DNA from: Arthrobacter oryzae
GTDB taxonomy: Bacteria; Actinomycetota; Actinomycetes; Actinomycetales; Micrococcaceae
Assembly (NCBI RefSeq): GCF_030812315.1
Contig: NZ_JAUSSM010000008.1
Coordinates: forward strand, 1 to 64,000
DNA length: 64,000 nt
Direction: 5' to 3'
Both the position numbers and the translations under genes were made by a program. The notes beneath the pieces are model-generated. The model saw only the letters and a list, made by a program, of their open reading frames with translations, did not search any database and was not told the origin of the DNA. This document shows, piece after piece, positions 1 through 7,995 of the stretch (positions are counted from its first letter, which is position 1; every line of letters starts with the position of its first letter).

Positions 1-9
1 TCCCGGGCG

Positions 10-221
10 GACGCTCTGCACTTCATGCAGTGAAAACCGAGACGCTCTCGCACTTCCTGCACGCTCCGGGCAGACCCTCTCTCACTTCCCGCAAAGGCCG
101 GCAGCGGCACCCAAGCCCCACACCGCCGTCGTAATTCAGCACAAAGTGAGAGAGCATCGGTGAATTTCACCCAGGAAGTGAGAGAGCATCCACGAATTTC
201 ACCCCGGAAGTGAGAGAGCGT
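10..221. repeat. Cluster of six AAGTGAGAGAGC-type repeats, three in each orientation
   Basis: Three copies on the right (AAGTGAGAGAGC starting at 144, 176 and 208) are spaced exactly 32 bp apart, with similar intervening sequence (GGTGAATTTCACCC and variants). Three diverged copies on the left (10-24, 41-60, 73-92) carry the reverse complement, for example CTCTCTCACTTCCC. The group looks like an intergenic REP-type element and could fold into a large imperfect hairpin. No ORF crosses it. I see nothing recognisable in 222-394. Confidence 0.7.
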
Positions 222-394
222 TGCCCTTGGATTTCGCGCGGAACCCAGGCACCGTTTCTCAGTTGCATATGAGAGCAACAATGCCCGTGTCCCCAAGAGC
301 GACCGCCCGGCCGCAGGCTGACTGGCGCCCCAGTGCCTTGGGCCTGCTGTGCCTGTGACGCTTGACACGAGAGTCCCTTGCGAGGCCGGGACAG

Positions 395-424
395 TTAGTT
401 CGTGAGCGGCGACTCGCCTAGAAT
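395..424 (+). promoter_or_regulatory. Candidate promoter of the repeat/TPR gene
   Basis: TTAGTT at 395-400 and TAGAAT at 419-424 are separated by 18 bp. The predicted start point near 431 leaves a leader of about 110 nt before the ATG at 541. The -10 is good, the -35 is moderate. Confidence 0.45.
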
Positions 425-540
425 TGCATGAGATGTACGGACTTGGAAGCGCTTTATTTCGGGTTGCGTAGGAAAACGAAACACGGATAAGAGCGGCTGC
501 GATTGCGCCAGTGGTCAGCTCACAACAGGAGGAATCCAAC

Positions 541-2466
541 ATGGCTGAGCACAACGGCGGAAATCGCAGCGGAAAAGATCGCGGCAGCCACGGAGGGGGT
601 CGGCCTTCAGGTGGCGGCCCGTTCCGGGCGTCAAATAATTCAGGCGGGGATCCCCGCGGATTCCGTGCCAAGGATGACCGCGGCGAGCGTCCGGCCCGTG
701 AGGGTGGTGGAGAGCGTCGCAGCTTCGGTGCGGGCGATCGTGATCGTAAGCCGTTCGGCGAGCGTCCGTCCCGTGAGGGTGGGGAGCGTCGCAGCTTCGG
801 TGCGGGCGATCGTGACCGTAAGCCGTTCGGCGAGCGTCCGGCCCGTGAGGGTGGGGAGCGTCGCAGCTTTGGTGCGGGCGATCGTGACCGTAAGCCGTTC
901 GGTGAGCGTCCGTCCCGTGAGGGTGGGGAGCGTCGCAGCTTCGGTGCGGGCGATCGTGACCGTAAGCCGTTCGGTGAGCGTCCGTCCCGTGAGGGTGGGG
1001 AGCGTCGCAGCTTTGGTGCCGGCGATCGTGACCGTAAGCCGTTCGGTGAGCGTCCGTCCCGTGAGGGTGGGGAGCGTCGCAGCTTTGGTGCCGGCGACCG
1101 TGATCGTAAGCCGTTTGGCGACCGTCCGTCCCGTGAGGGTGGGGAGCGTCGCAGCTTTGGTGCGGGCGACCGCGACCGTAAGCCGTTCGGTGAGCGTCCG
1201 TCCCGTGAGGGTGGGGAGCGTCGCAGCTTTGGTGCGGGCGACCGCGACCGTAAGCCGTATGGCGACCGTCCGCGCCGCGAGGGCGACGGCGAACGCCGCA
1301 GCTTTGGCGGCGGTGACAACCGCAAGCCTTTCGGCGACCGCCAGGAACGGGCTCCCCGGAGTTTTGACCGTGGCGACTCCGGCCCCCGCGAGTTCGGCCG
1401 CGACCGTCCCGAGGACCGTCCCACCCGCGTACCGAACGCGCGCGACCTGCGCAGCGCCAACCGGCCGGACCGTGAGCGCTCTCCCGAGATCGACGAAGAC
1501 GTCACGGGCCAGGAACTGGACCGTGCAACCAAGCACGAGATCAAAACCCTCGAAGCCAAGAGCGCGGAATGGGTTGCACGGCACCTGGTCATGGCCGGGC
1601 GCCTCATAGACGAGGAACCGGAACTTGCATTCCAGCACGCGCTGGCTGCCAGCCGCCGTGGCGGACGCCTGTCTGCTGTCCGTGAAGCCGTGGGCCTGAC
1701 AGCCTACGCCGCGGGCCACTACGGGGAAGCCCTGCGGGAATTCCGCACCTACCGACGGATCAGCGGCTCCAACGTGCACCTGCCTGTCATGGCCGACTGC
1801 GAGCGGGGCCTCGGCCGTCCCGACCGTGCCCTCGATGTCGCACGGTCCGAGGAAGCCAATGACCTCGACGCGCCCGGCAAGGTTGAACTGGCCATCGTGG
1901 CCGCCGGAGCCCGCACGGACCTTGGCCAGCTCGATGCTGCTGTGGCCGAACTGGAAATCGCGCAGCTGGACATTAACCGGGCCTTCTCCTACAGCCCGCG
2001 GCTCTTCCGCGCCTATGCAGATGCCCTGGCAGCTGTTGGCCGCGAACAGGAAGCCGACAAGTGGCAGCGCCAGGCCGTTGTTGCGGAGAACGCGCTCGGC
2101 CTCGGAGCCGACGAGGAACCCGACATCATCGACCTCGGCTGGGACGAGGAAGAGGAAGCCCGCGAAGAGGAAGCGCGGCGCCGTCTGCTTTCCCAGCAGA
2201 AGGCTGACAGCGCTCCGGCCCCCGCTGCGACCGTTCAGGACGCAACCCAGGCAGCAGTTGCCGAGGCCGCCGCATCAGATGCAGCCGCCCTCGATGAAGG
2301 CAACGACGACGCCGAATCGGATTACTTCGAGTCCGACGACGCTGAATCTGACGAAGACTCCGCGGAGGAAGACGAGTTCGAGGCCCGCGGCGACGCGGAA
2401 GCCGGCACCACCGACGAAGGCGACAGCAACGACGATTCCGCACAGCCGGACCGCGAGAGGGAATAA
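541..2466 (+). CDS. Arg/Gly-rich tandem-repeat protein with TPR-like domain and acidic tail
   Basis: 641 residues in three parts. Residues about 1-45 are Gly/Asn-rich. About 48-240 hold eight 24-residue repeats (first copy 25) starting GERPSREGG and ending GDRDRKPF, plus a degenerate ninth. About 320-530 is a helical TPR-like region (RHLVMAGRLIDEEPELAFQ and following) resembling the Rv1691-type TPR protein at this locus in Mtb. The last 110 residues are strongly Asp/Glu-rich. ATG 541 is chosen because AGGAGGA lies eight bases upstream; an in-frame GTG at 511 lacks this. Six bases separate it from the HAD gene, so it probably leads the tlyA-recN operon. Function is unknown; RNA or ribosome binding is a guess from the Arg/Gly repeats. 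Confidence 0.85.
   Translation: MAEHNGGNRSGKDRGSHGGGRPSGGGPFRASNNSGGDPRGFRAKDDRGERPAREGGGERRSFGAGDRDRKPFGERPSREGGERRSFGAGDRDRKPFGERPAREGGERRSFGAGDRDRKPFGERPSREGGERRSFGAGDRDRKPFGERPSREGGERRSFGAGDRDRKPFGERPSREGGERRSFGAGDRDRKPFGDRPSREGGERRSFGAGDRDRKPFGERPSREGGERRSFGAGDRDRKPYGDRPRREGDGERRSFGGGDNRKPFGDRQERAPRSFDRGDSGPREFGRDRPEDRPTRVPNARDLRSANRPDRERSPEIDEDVTGQELDRATKHEIKTLEAKSAEWVARHLVMAGRLIDEEPELAFQHALAASRRGGRLSAVREAVGLTAYAAGHYGEALREFRTYRRISGSNVHLPVMADCERGLGRPDRALDVARSEEANDLDAPGKVELAIVAAGARTDLGQLDAAVAELEIAQLDINRAFSYSPRLFRAYADALAAVGREQEADKWQRQAVVAENALGLGADEEPDIIDLGWDEEEEAREEEARRRLLSQQKADSAPAPAATVQDATQAAVAEAAASDAAALDEGNDDAESDYFESDDAESDEDSAEEDEFEARGDAEAGTTDEGDSNDDSAQPDRERE
682..1260 (+). repeat. Eight in-frame 72-bp tandem repeats inside the TPR gene
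   Basis: One 75-bp unit is followed by seven 72-bp units. They differ mainly at synonymous or conservative positions (GAG/GAC, TCC/GCC, TTC/TTT). Because the unit is a multiple of three without stops, other frames also stay open across it, producing long spurious ORFs on both strands. Confidence 0.9.
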
Positions 2467-2472
2467 CTGCGC

Positions 2473-3465
2473 ATGAGCGCTGATTCATTGATCTCAAGGT
2501 TCGATGCCCTGCTGTCCGACCTTGACGGTGTTGTCTATGCCGGCCCCCACGCCATTCCCGGTGCCGTTGAGGCGCTCCGCCAGCTGGCGGGAATCGACGT
2601 CGGGCTTGGCTACGTGACCAACAACGCGTCACGGACTCCCGCGCAGGTGGCGGCGCATTTGCGGGAGCTTGGCGCCCCTGCTGAAGACGAGCAGGTGGTC
2701 AGCTCTTCGCAGGCTGCCGGTGAGCTGCTGGCCGGTCTCCTTCCGGCAGGGGCACGGGTCCTGGTAACGGGCAGCCCGGCGCTGGCGCATGAGGTGGAGT
2801 TGGTGGGGCTGACCCCGGTGCACAGCGCCAAGGACAATCCGGTGGCGGTGGTCCAGGGATTCAATCCCGAAATCGGCTGGAAAGACCTCTCCGAAGCCTC
2901 GTACGTCATCGCCGGCGGCGCGCTCTGGGTGGCCACCAACACGGACATGTCCATCCCGCAGGCCCGCGGCATCGCTCCGGGCAACGGAACCCTGGTGGCT
3001 GCCGTTGCAGCAGCCACCGGACAGCGCCCACTCGTTGCCGGAAAACCCGAGGCTCCGCTGTTCCGAACCGCCGCCAAGAGGCTCGCTTCCGAGCGACCCC
3101 TCGTCGTGGGCGACAGGCTGGACACCGACATCCTCGGCGGGAACAATGCCGGGTTCGCCACAGTGGCGGTGCTCACCGGCGTCGACACGCGCGAGTCCAT
3201 CCTTGCCGCCCGCACGGCCGAGCGGCCTGACTACCTCATCAATGACCTCAGCGATCTGTACCGCCCGTACCCGGCCGTCGAGGAGCACGACGGCGGCACC
3301 TTCCGTTGCGGTGAGGCCTCCGCCGTCGTGCGGGGCGAAGCAGTCCACATCAGCGGAGTTCCGGGCGACCTGGACGCGTGGCGTGCGGCCTGCTCTGCGT
3401 GGTGGACAGCCAATCCGCAGGCAGACGCTCCTCTGGCGCCGGCCATCGAGTGGCTGACGCACTAG
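2473..3465 (+). CDS. HAD-superfamily IIA phosphatase (NagD-like)
   Basis: 330 residues. The N-terminal DLDGVVYAG is the HAD motif I nucleophile loop, VTNNAS is motif II, and GDRLDTDILGGNNAG is motif III/IV. The size and cap placement fit the NagD/PGPase class IIA group, which dephosphorylates small sugar or glycolytic by-product phosphates; substrate cannot be read from sequence. It occupies the Rv1692 position immediately before tlyA. The roughly 70-residue C-terminal extension after the HAD fold is typical of the actinobacterial form. Confidence 0.85.
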   Translation: MSADSLISRFDALLSDLDGVVYAGPHAIPGAVEALRQLAGIDVGLGYVTNNASRTPAQVAAHLRELGAPAEDEQVVSSSQAAGELLAGLLPAGARVLVTGSPALAHEVELVGLTPVHSAKDNPVAVVQGFNPEIGWKDLSEASYVIAGGALWVATNTDMSIPQARGIAPGNGTLVAAVAAATGQRPLVAGKPEAPLFRTAAKRLASERPLVVGDRLDTDILGGNNAGFATVAVLTGVDTRESILAARTAERPDYLINDLSDLYRPYPAVEEHDGGTFRCGEASAVVRGEAVHISGVPGDLDAWRAACSAWWTANPQADAPLAPAIEWLTH

Positions 3466-3475
3466 GCCGACTCAC

Positions 3476-3481
3476 TAGACT
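3476..3481 (+). promoter_or_regulatory. Candidate leaderless -10 box before the small gene and tlyA
   Basis: TAGACT ends six bases before ATG 3488, placing the likely transcription start on the start codon. CTGACG at 3454-3459 is a possible -35 with a 16-bp spacer. Confidence 0.45.
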
Positions 3482-3487
3482 GGGAAC

Positions 3488-3748
3488 ATGACCGAGCTGA
3501 ACAACTTTCCGGAAACGGACTCCGATCCGGCTGGGGTCAGCTGGCCTGCAACGCCGGCCGGCAACGGCGGATCGGCCGGCCACAGGATGGCTGCCGTCGA
3601 AGACGTTTCAGTCGCTGCTGTCCTGGACCGCCTGGCCGACATTCCGGGTCTGCCCGTTGGCGGGCACGCGGACGCCTACTCGGCACTTCACGATGCACTG
3701 CTCGACGCACTGAACGACGACGACCCGTCGGCTGCGGGTGACGCCTGA
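3488..3748 (+). CDS. Small conserved actinobacterial protein upstream of tlyA
   Basis: 86 residues, acidic, without membrane segments or a recognised fold. The C-terminal half (VLDRLADIPGLPVGGHADAY) looks like a short helical module. It stops two bases before the tlyA ATG and sits where Mtb has the small Rv1693, so it is likely a real co-transcribed gene of unknown role. No clear Shine-Dalgarno precedes the ATG, which agrees with a leaderless transcript. Confidence 0.75.
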   Translation: MTELNNFPETDSDPAGVSWPATPAGNGGSAGHRMAAVEDVSVAAVLDRLADIPGLPVGGHADAYSALHDALLDALNDDDPSAAGDA

Positions 3749-3750
3749 GG

Positions 3751-4563
3751 ATGGCAAGGCTTGACCAAATGCTCGTCACCCGGGGACTGGCGAGATCCCG
3801 CACCCATGCCGCGCGCCTGATTGCCGAAGGCAAGGTCAGCTCGGACGGCACAGTTCTCGCGAAGGCCTCGACGCAGGTGGATGACCTCACGCCCCTGGAA
3901 ATTGCCGACGACGGGCAGGATACATACGTCAGCAGGGCCGGCTACAAACTGGCCGGGGCGCTGGATGCATTCCCGGCAGTCATCGCGGAAGGAAAGCGCT
4001 GCCTGGACGCCGGTGCCTCTACCGGCGGCTTCACGGAGGTCCTGCTCAGGCGCGGCGCGGAACACGTGGTTGCTGTCGACGTCGGGCATGGCCAGCTGGT
4101 TCCCCAGCTCAGGAACGACGCACGCGTGTCGGTGCACGAAGGCCTGAACGTGCGCTACGTGACGCCGGATGAGATCGGCGGTCCGGCCGCGCTGACCGTT
4201 GCTGACCTGTCGTTCATCTCGCTGACCCTGGTCCTGGAGCCGCTCGCGGCATGCACACATCCCGGCGGCGACCTGGTGCTGATGGTGAAGCCGCAGTTTG
4301 AGATCGGCAAGGACCGCCTGGGCCGCACCGGCGTGGTGAATTCCGAGCGTGAACGCCGGATGGCGGTGGAGAAAGTCGCTAATGCGGCGCTGGACGCCGG
4401 ACTGGATCTGCATGGCCTCGCGGCAAGCCCGCTACCGGGCCAGGACGGAAACGTCGAATACTTCCTGTGGATAAAGCGCAGGATCACCACAGACTTGCCT
4501 AAGATCGAAGAGCGGGACGCAGCCGTTGCTGCGTTGCTCGGAACAATCTGGCCGAACCACTAG
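3751..4563 (+). CDS. tlyA: TlyA-family rRNA 2'-O-methyltransferase
   Basis: 270 residues. An S4 RNA-binding domain (MARLDQMLVTRGLARSR, about 1-60) precedes an FtsJ-type Rossmann methyltransferase with the SAM loop LDAGASTGGFTEVLL (about 87-101). In mycobacteria TlyA methylates 16S C1409 and 23S C1920 ribose, which confers capreomycin sensitivity. It follows the small gene by two bases and precedes nadK, the conserved Rv1694-Rv1695 order. Confidence 0.93.
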   Translation: MARLDQMLVTRGLARSRTHAARLIAEGKVSSDGTVLAKASTQVDDLTPLEIADDGQDTYVSRAGYKLAGALDAFPAVIAEGKRCLDAGASTGGFTEVLLRRGAEHVVAVDVGHGQLVPQLRNDARVSVHEGLNVRYVTPDEIGGPAALTVADLSFISLTLVLEPLAACTHPGGDLVLMVKPQFEIGKDRLGRTGVVNSERERRMAVEKVANAALDAGLDLHGLAASPLPGQDGNVEYFLWIKRRITTDLPKIEERDAAVAALLGTIWPNH

Positions 4564-4576
4564 AAAGCGGAACCCG

Positions 4577-5599
4577 ATGAGCAGGCGTGTACTGGTCCTT
4601 GCCCACACCGGCCGCGAGGAATCACTGAAGGCTGCCTGGGAGGCGTGCATCCAGCTGCATGCCTCAGGCATTGTCCCGGTGATGCAAAAATCCGAGCTCG
4701 AGGACATGGAGGGGCTTTTCGGCAGGCTCGAAGACCCCGTGGAGATCCTCCACGACCATATCCAGCTGCCCGACGTCGAACTGGTCATGGTCCTCGGCGG
4801 GGATGGCACCATCCTCCGCGCCGCCGAACTCGTCAGGGAAGTGGACGTTCCTCTTCTGGGCGTCAACCTTGGGCATGTGGGTTTCCTCGCCGAAAGCGAA
4901 AGGGCCGACCTTGCCCAGACCGTCGAATGGATCGCGAGCCGCGATTACACGGTGGAAGAACGGATGACCATCGACGTCCAGGTCTGGGTCAGGGGACAGA
5001 AAATCTGGCACACGTGGGCCCTGAACGAGGCCGCCATCGAGAAGGGCAACCGCGAACGGATGCTTGAGGTGGTCACCGAAGTCGATGAGCGCCCGCTTTC
5101 GTCATTCGGCTGCGACGGCGTGGTGATGGCAACGCCCACCGGTTCAACCGCTTATGCCTTCTCCGCCGGCGGCCCGGTGGTGTGGCCGGAAGTTGAGGCC
5201 CTGGTGATTGTTCCCATCAGCGCCCACGCGCTGTTCGCCAAACCGCTGGTGGTTTCGCCCCGCTCCAGGCTGGCCGTGGAGGTCCTCAACCGGACCGATG
5301 CCCAAGGTGTGCTGTGGTGTGACGGCCGCCGTTCCGTTGACCTGCCCCCGGGCGCCCGCGTCGAAGTGACCCGCTCGGCCACACCTGTGCGGCTCGCGCG
5401 GACGCACCAGACACCGTTTTCGGCGAGGCTGGTCCGTAAATTCCAGCTCCCCATCCACGGCTGGCGCGGACCCATGCCCCAGGCAGAGTCCGTCCATACC
5501 GGGCCCGTACCCATCATCCGTACCCCCAGGCCCATGGTGCCGCCTGCGGGTCCCCGGCGCGCCGGGACGTCCGAGACTGATCCGACGACTGCGAAGTGA
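4577..5599 (+). CDS. nadK: NAD kinase
   Basis: 340 residues from ATG 4577, which follows the tlyA stop by 13 bases; a longer reading frame into tlyA is not needed. The signature GGDGT is at 74-78, and ATPTGSTAYAFSAGGP is the conserved NAD-binding loop. It phosphorylates NAD to NADP with ATP or polyphosphate in the cytoplasm. The roughly 40 residues after the catalytic core are Pro-rich and probably disordered. recN starts four bases downstream. Confidence 0.95.
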   Translation: MSRRVLVLAHTGREESLKAAWEACIQLHASGIVPVMQKSELEDMEGLFGRLEDPVEILHDHIQLPDVELVMVLGGDGTILRAAELVREVDVPLLGVNLGHVGFLAESERADLAQTVEWIASRDYTVEERMTIDVQVWVRGQKIWHTWALNEAAIEKGNRERMLEVVTEVDERPLSSFGCDGVVMATPTGSTAYAFSAGGPVVWPEVEALVIVPISAHALFAKPLVVSPRSRLAVEVLNRTDAQGVLWCDGRRSVDLPPGARVEVTRSATPVRLARTHQTPFSARLVRKFQLPIHGWRGPMPQAESVHTGPVPIIRTPRPMVPPAGPRRAGTSETDPTTAK

Positions 5600-5602
5600 A
5601 TC

Positions 5603-7342
5603 ATGCTTGAAGAACTGAGAATCCGCGACCTCGGCGTCATCACTGACGCAACCCTCCCGCTCGGCCCCGGCCTCAGCGTGGTGACCGGCGAAACGGGCGC
5701 CGGCAAGACCATGGTGGTCACCGCCGTCGGACTCCTGTTGGGTGCCCGGTCGGATGCGGGCGCCGTGCGGAGCGGCGCGAAAAGCGCCTCCGCGGAGGCC
5801 GTGCTCAAGCTCGACGCCGGCCACGCTGCAGTCGTACGAGCGCTGGAGGCGGGTGCCGAGGTGGAGGAGTTCGACGGCGGCGCTGAACTGATCCTTGCCC
5901 GACGGCTGGGTGCGGACGGACGCAGCCGTGCCTACCTTGGCGGCCGCGCTGCCCCCGTGGGGGTCCTTGCGGAGATCGGCGAAAGCCTGGTGGTGGTCCA
6001 TGGCCAGTCGGACCAGATCAGGCTGAAGGGGGCGCTTGCCCAGCGCGGGGCCTTGGACAAGTTTGCCGGTGACGCCCTGGCCGGCCCGCTGGGTGCATAC
6101 CAGGCCCTGTACAGCCACTGGAAAGCCAGCCAGGCGGAGCTGGACACGCTGCGTGGCGCGGCTCGTGACAGGCTGCGGGAAGCAGAGTCGCTGGAGATCG
6201 CGCTGGCTGAAATCGATGAGGTGGACCCGCAGCCGGGCGAGGACGAGTCCCTGAAGGCGGAGGCCGTGAAACTGGCCAACGTCGAAGAACTCAGGATTGC
6301 GGCGAACACCGCGCACCAGGCGCTCATTGCGGAGGACTACGGTGACGAGGGTGACGCCACCACCCTGGTGGACGCGGCGAAACGGACCTTGGAACATGTG
6401 GCCGAGCACGACGCCGAACTCGGCGCGGCAGCCGCCCGCCTGGCCGAGGTGGGCTTCCTGCTGAACGACATCGCAACGGAACTGGCGAGCTACCAGGCCG
6501 GGCTGGATTCAGAGGGTCCGGAGCGGCTCGCGGAAATCGAGGACCGGCGGGCCGCCCTGGCCAAACTGGTCCGCAAGTACGCCCCCAGCATCGACGAGGT
6601 CCTGGTGTGGGCCGAGAACGCTCGCGTCCGGTTCGACGAACTGCAGGACGATTCCACCCGGATCGAGGCGCTGGACGCGGAAGTCGCCCGGACCGAGGCA
6701 GAGCTGAAGAAGCAGGCCGCCGCCATCAGCAAGGTTAGGGGTAAGGCCGCCAAAGATCTCTCTGCACGGGTCAGCGCCGAACTGAAGGCGCTGGCCATGG
6801 CCGACGCGACCCTGGTGATCACCATCGAGCCCGCCGGCCAGCTGATGCCGTACGGCGCGGACGAGATCTCGTTCCTGCTCCAGCCACACTCCGGTGCGCC
6901 GGCCCGGCCGCTGGGCAAGGGAGCCTCCGGTGGCGAGCTTTCCCGCGTGATGCTGGCCATCGAGGTGGTGCTCGCCGCAGTGGATCCGGTGCCCACCTTT
7001 GTGTTCGACGAAGTGGACGCCGGCGTGGGCGGGCGGGCCGCCGTCGAGATCGGCCGCCGGCTGGCCATGCTTGCGCAGCATGTGCAGGTCCTGGTGGTCA
7101 CGCACCTGCCCCAGGTCGCCGCGTTCGCGGACCAGCACATCACCGTCACCAAGACATCGGTCAGGGGGGCCGACGGCGGCACCGCCACCGGGTTCACCTC
7201 CAGCGACGTGCGGCTGCTTGATGGTCCCGAAAGGGTCAAGGAGCTCGCCCGGATGCTGGCCGGCCAGGAGGACTCCGAATCGGCGCAGGCCCACGCACAG
7301 GAGCTGCTCGACGACGCCAAGCTGCTGCCGCAGCGGGCCTAG
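5603..7342 (+). CDS. recN: DNA repair ATPase RecN (SMC-like)
   Basis: 579 residues. Walker A GETGAGKT lies near residue 30, a coiled-coil-rich centre spans about 160-390, an ABC signature SGGELSRV lies near 440, and Walker B TFVFDEVDAGVGGRA follows. RecN loads at double-strand breaks and supports recombinational repair. It closes the tlyA-nadK-recN run. In Mtb the cell-separation genes steA/steB follow, but here a convergent unrelated gene does. Confidence 0.95.
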   Translation: MLEELRIRDLGVITDATLPLGPGLSVVTGETGAGKTMVVTAVGLLLGARSDAGAVRSGAKSASAEAVLKLDAGHAAVVRALEAGAEVEEFDGGAELILARRLGADGRSRAYLGGRAAPVGVLAEIGESLVVVHGQSDQIRLKGALAQRGALDKFAGDALAGPLGAYQALYSHWKASQAELDTLRGAARDRLREAESLEIALAEIDEVDPQPGEDESLKAEAVKLANVEELRIAANTAHQALIAEDYGDEGDATTLVDAAKRTLEHVAEHDAELGAAAARLAEVGFLLNDIATELASYQAGLDSEGPERLAEIEDRRAALAKLVRKYAPSIDEVLVWAENARVRFDELQDDSTRIEALDAEVARTEAELKKQAAAISKVRGKAAKDLSARVSAELKALAMADATLVITIEPAGQLMPYGADEISFLLQPHSGAPARPLGKGASGGELSRVMLAIEVVLAAVDPVPTFVFDEVDAGVGGRAAVEIGRRLAMLAQHVQVLVVTHLPQVAAFADQHITVTKTSVRGADGGTATGFTSSDVRLLDGPERVKELARMLAGQEDSESAQAHAQELLDDAKLLPQRA

Positions 7343-7401
7343 CTGCTTCAGGCCTGGCTGCTTCGGGCCCGGCTGCTTCAGGCCCGGCTGCTTCAGGCCC
7401 G
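7342..7401. repeat. Four tandem 15-bp repeats at the recN 3' end
   Basis: Units GCTGCTTCAGGCCCG and single-base variants run at 7342-7356, 7357-7371, 7372-7386 and 7387-7401. The array begins on the last base of the recN stop codon and holds the stop of the convergent gene (7393-7395) in its last unit. Confidence 0.9.
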
Positions 7402-7992
7402 GGGTTCGTGCAGGCGGGCCGCCGCCCGGACCATCATCGAGTGCACCACCAGCGGATGCAGCAAGCGGACGGGCGCGAAGTACAGCCTTCCCCGCCAGCC
7501 CTTCAGGCGCACGGCCGTGGTGACACGCAACAGCCGGGCGCCCGCGTCGTAAGCGACTCCGCAGCGGAAATCCAGGTGCGTGTCGTCGACGCTGATCAGC
7601 GCCTCCTCGCCGCGGACCCCGGCGACGTCGAAGACCCCGGCCCGCGCCCTGTTGATCCCGACCAGGCCAACCAGGGCCTGGCGCAGGCCCATCAGGGCTG
7701 TCACCCATGCCGGCATTGACTGGGGCGAGAAGAGCGTCTCCGCCCAGATCCGCGGATCGGAAGGGCGCCCCGCCGGTACTGGGACAACAATCACATCGGC
7801 GTAGTCCGGGACCGGGATCGAGTCGAGCGCCAGGGACCTGAAGACCGGGCTGGATCCCGCCCGGGCCAGGTCCTGCGGGTGTTCCGGGGTTTCGCCGGAC
7901 AGATCCTCGGTGGTCACCCCTTGATCGTAGGGGGACGGCACGGGAGACTGAAGCATTTGGGGAATCCGATTTTCGACCCGTGGAAGGCTCAT
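7393..7992 (-). CDS. DUF2867-like protein
   Basis: 199 residues from ATG 7992; a GTG at 7918 is an alternative start because the first 25 residues look non-conserved and neither start has a strong ribosome site. The C-terminal part ([19 protein letters not shown]) matches my recollection of the DUF2867 domain found at the end of some SDR-like proteins. No catalytic motif is visible. It is convergent to recN and divergent from pyrG, where many actinobacteria carry steA/steB, so it looks like a lineage-specific replacement. Confidence 0.7.
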   Translation of the reverse strand: MSLPRVENRIPQMLQSPVPSPYDQGVTTEDLSGETPEHPQDLARAGSSPVFRSLALDSIPVPDYADVIVVPVPAGRPSDPRIWAETLFSPQSMPAWVTALMGLRQALVGLVGINRARAGVFDVAGVRGEEALISVDDTHLDFRCGVAYDAGARLLRVTTAVRLKGWRGRLYFAPVRLLHPLVVHSMMVRAAARLHEPRA

Positions 7993-7995
7993 TTG

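Noticed and set aside
10..221. Possible CRISPR array from 32-bp periodic repeats
   Set aside because: Repeats are short and diverged, intervening sequences resemble each other, copies occur in both orientations, and no cas gene is near.
503..1779. Long ORFs of 368 aa (plus) and 379 aa (minus) overlapping the repeat gene
   Set aside because: They exist only because the 72-bp repeat keeps all frames open; their translations are monotonous and they lack ribosome sites.
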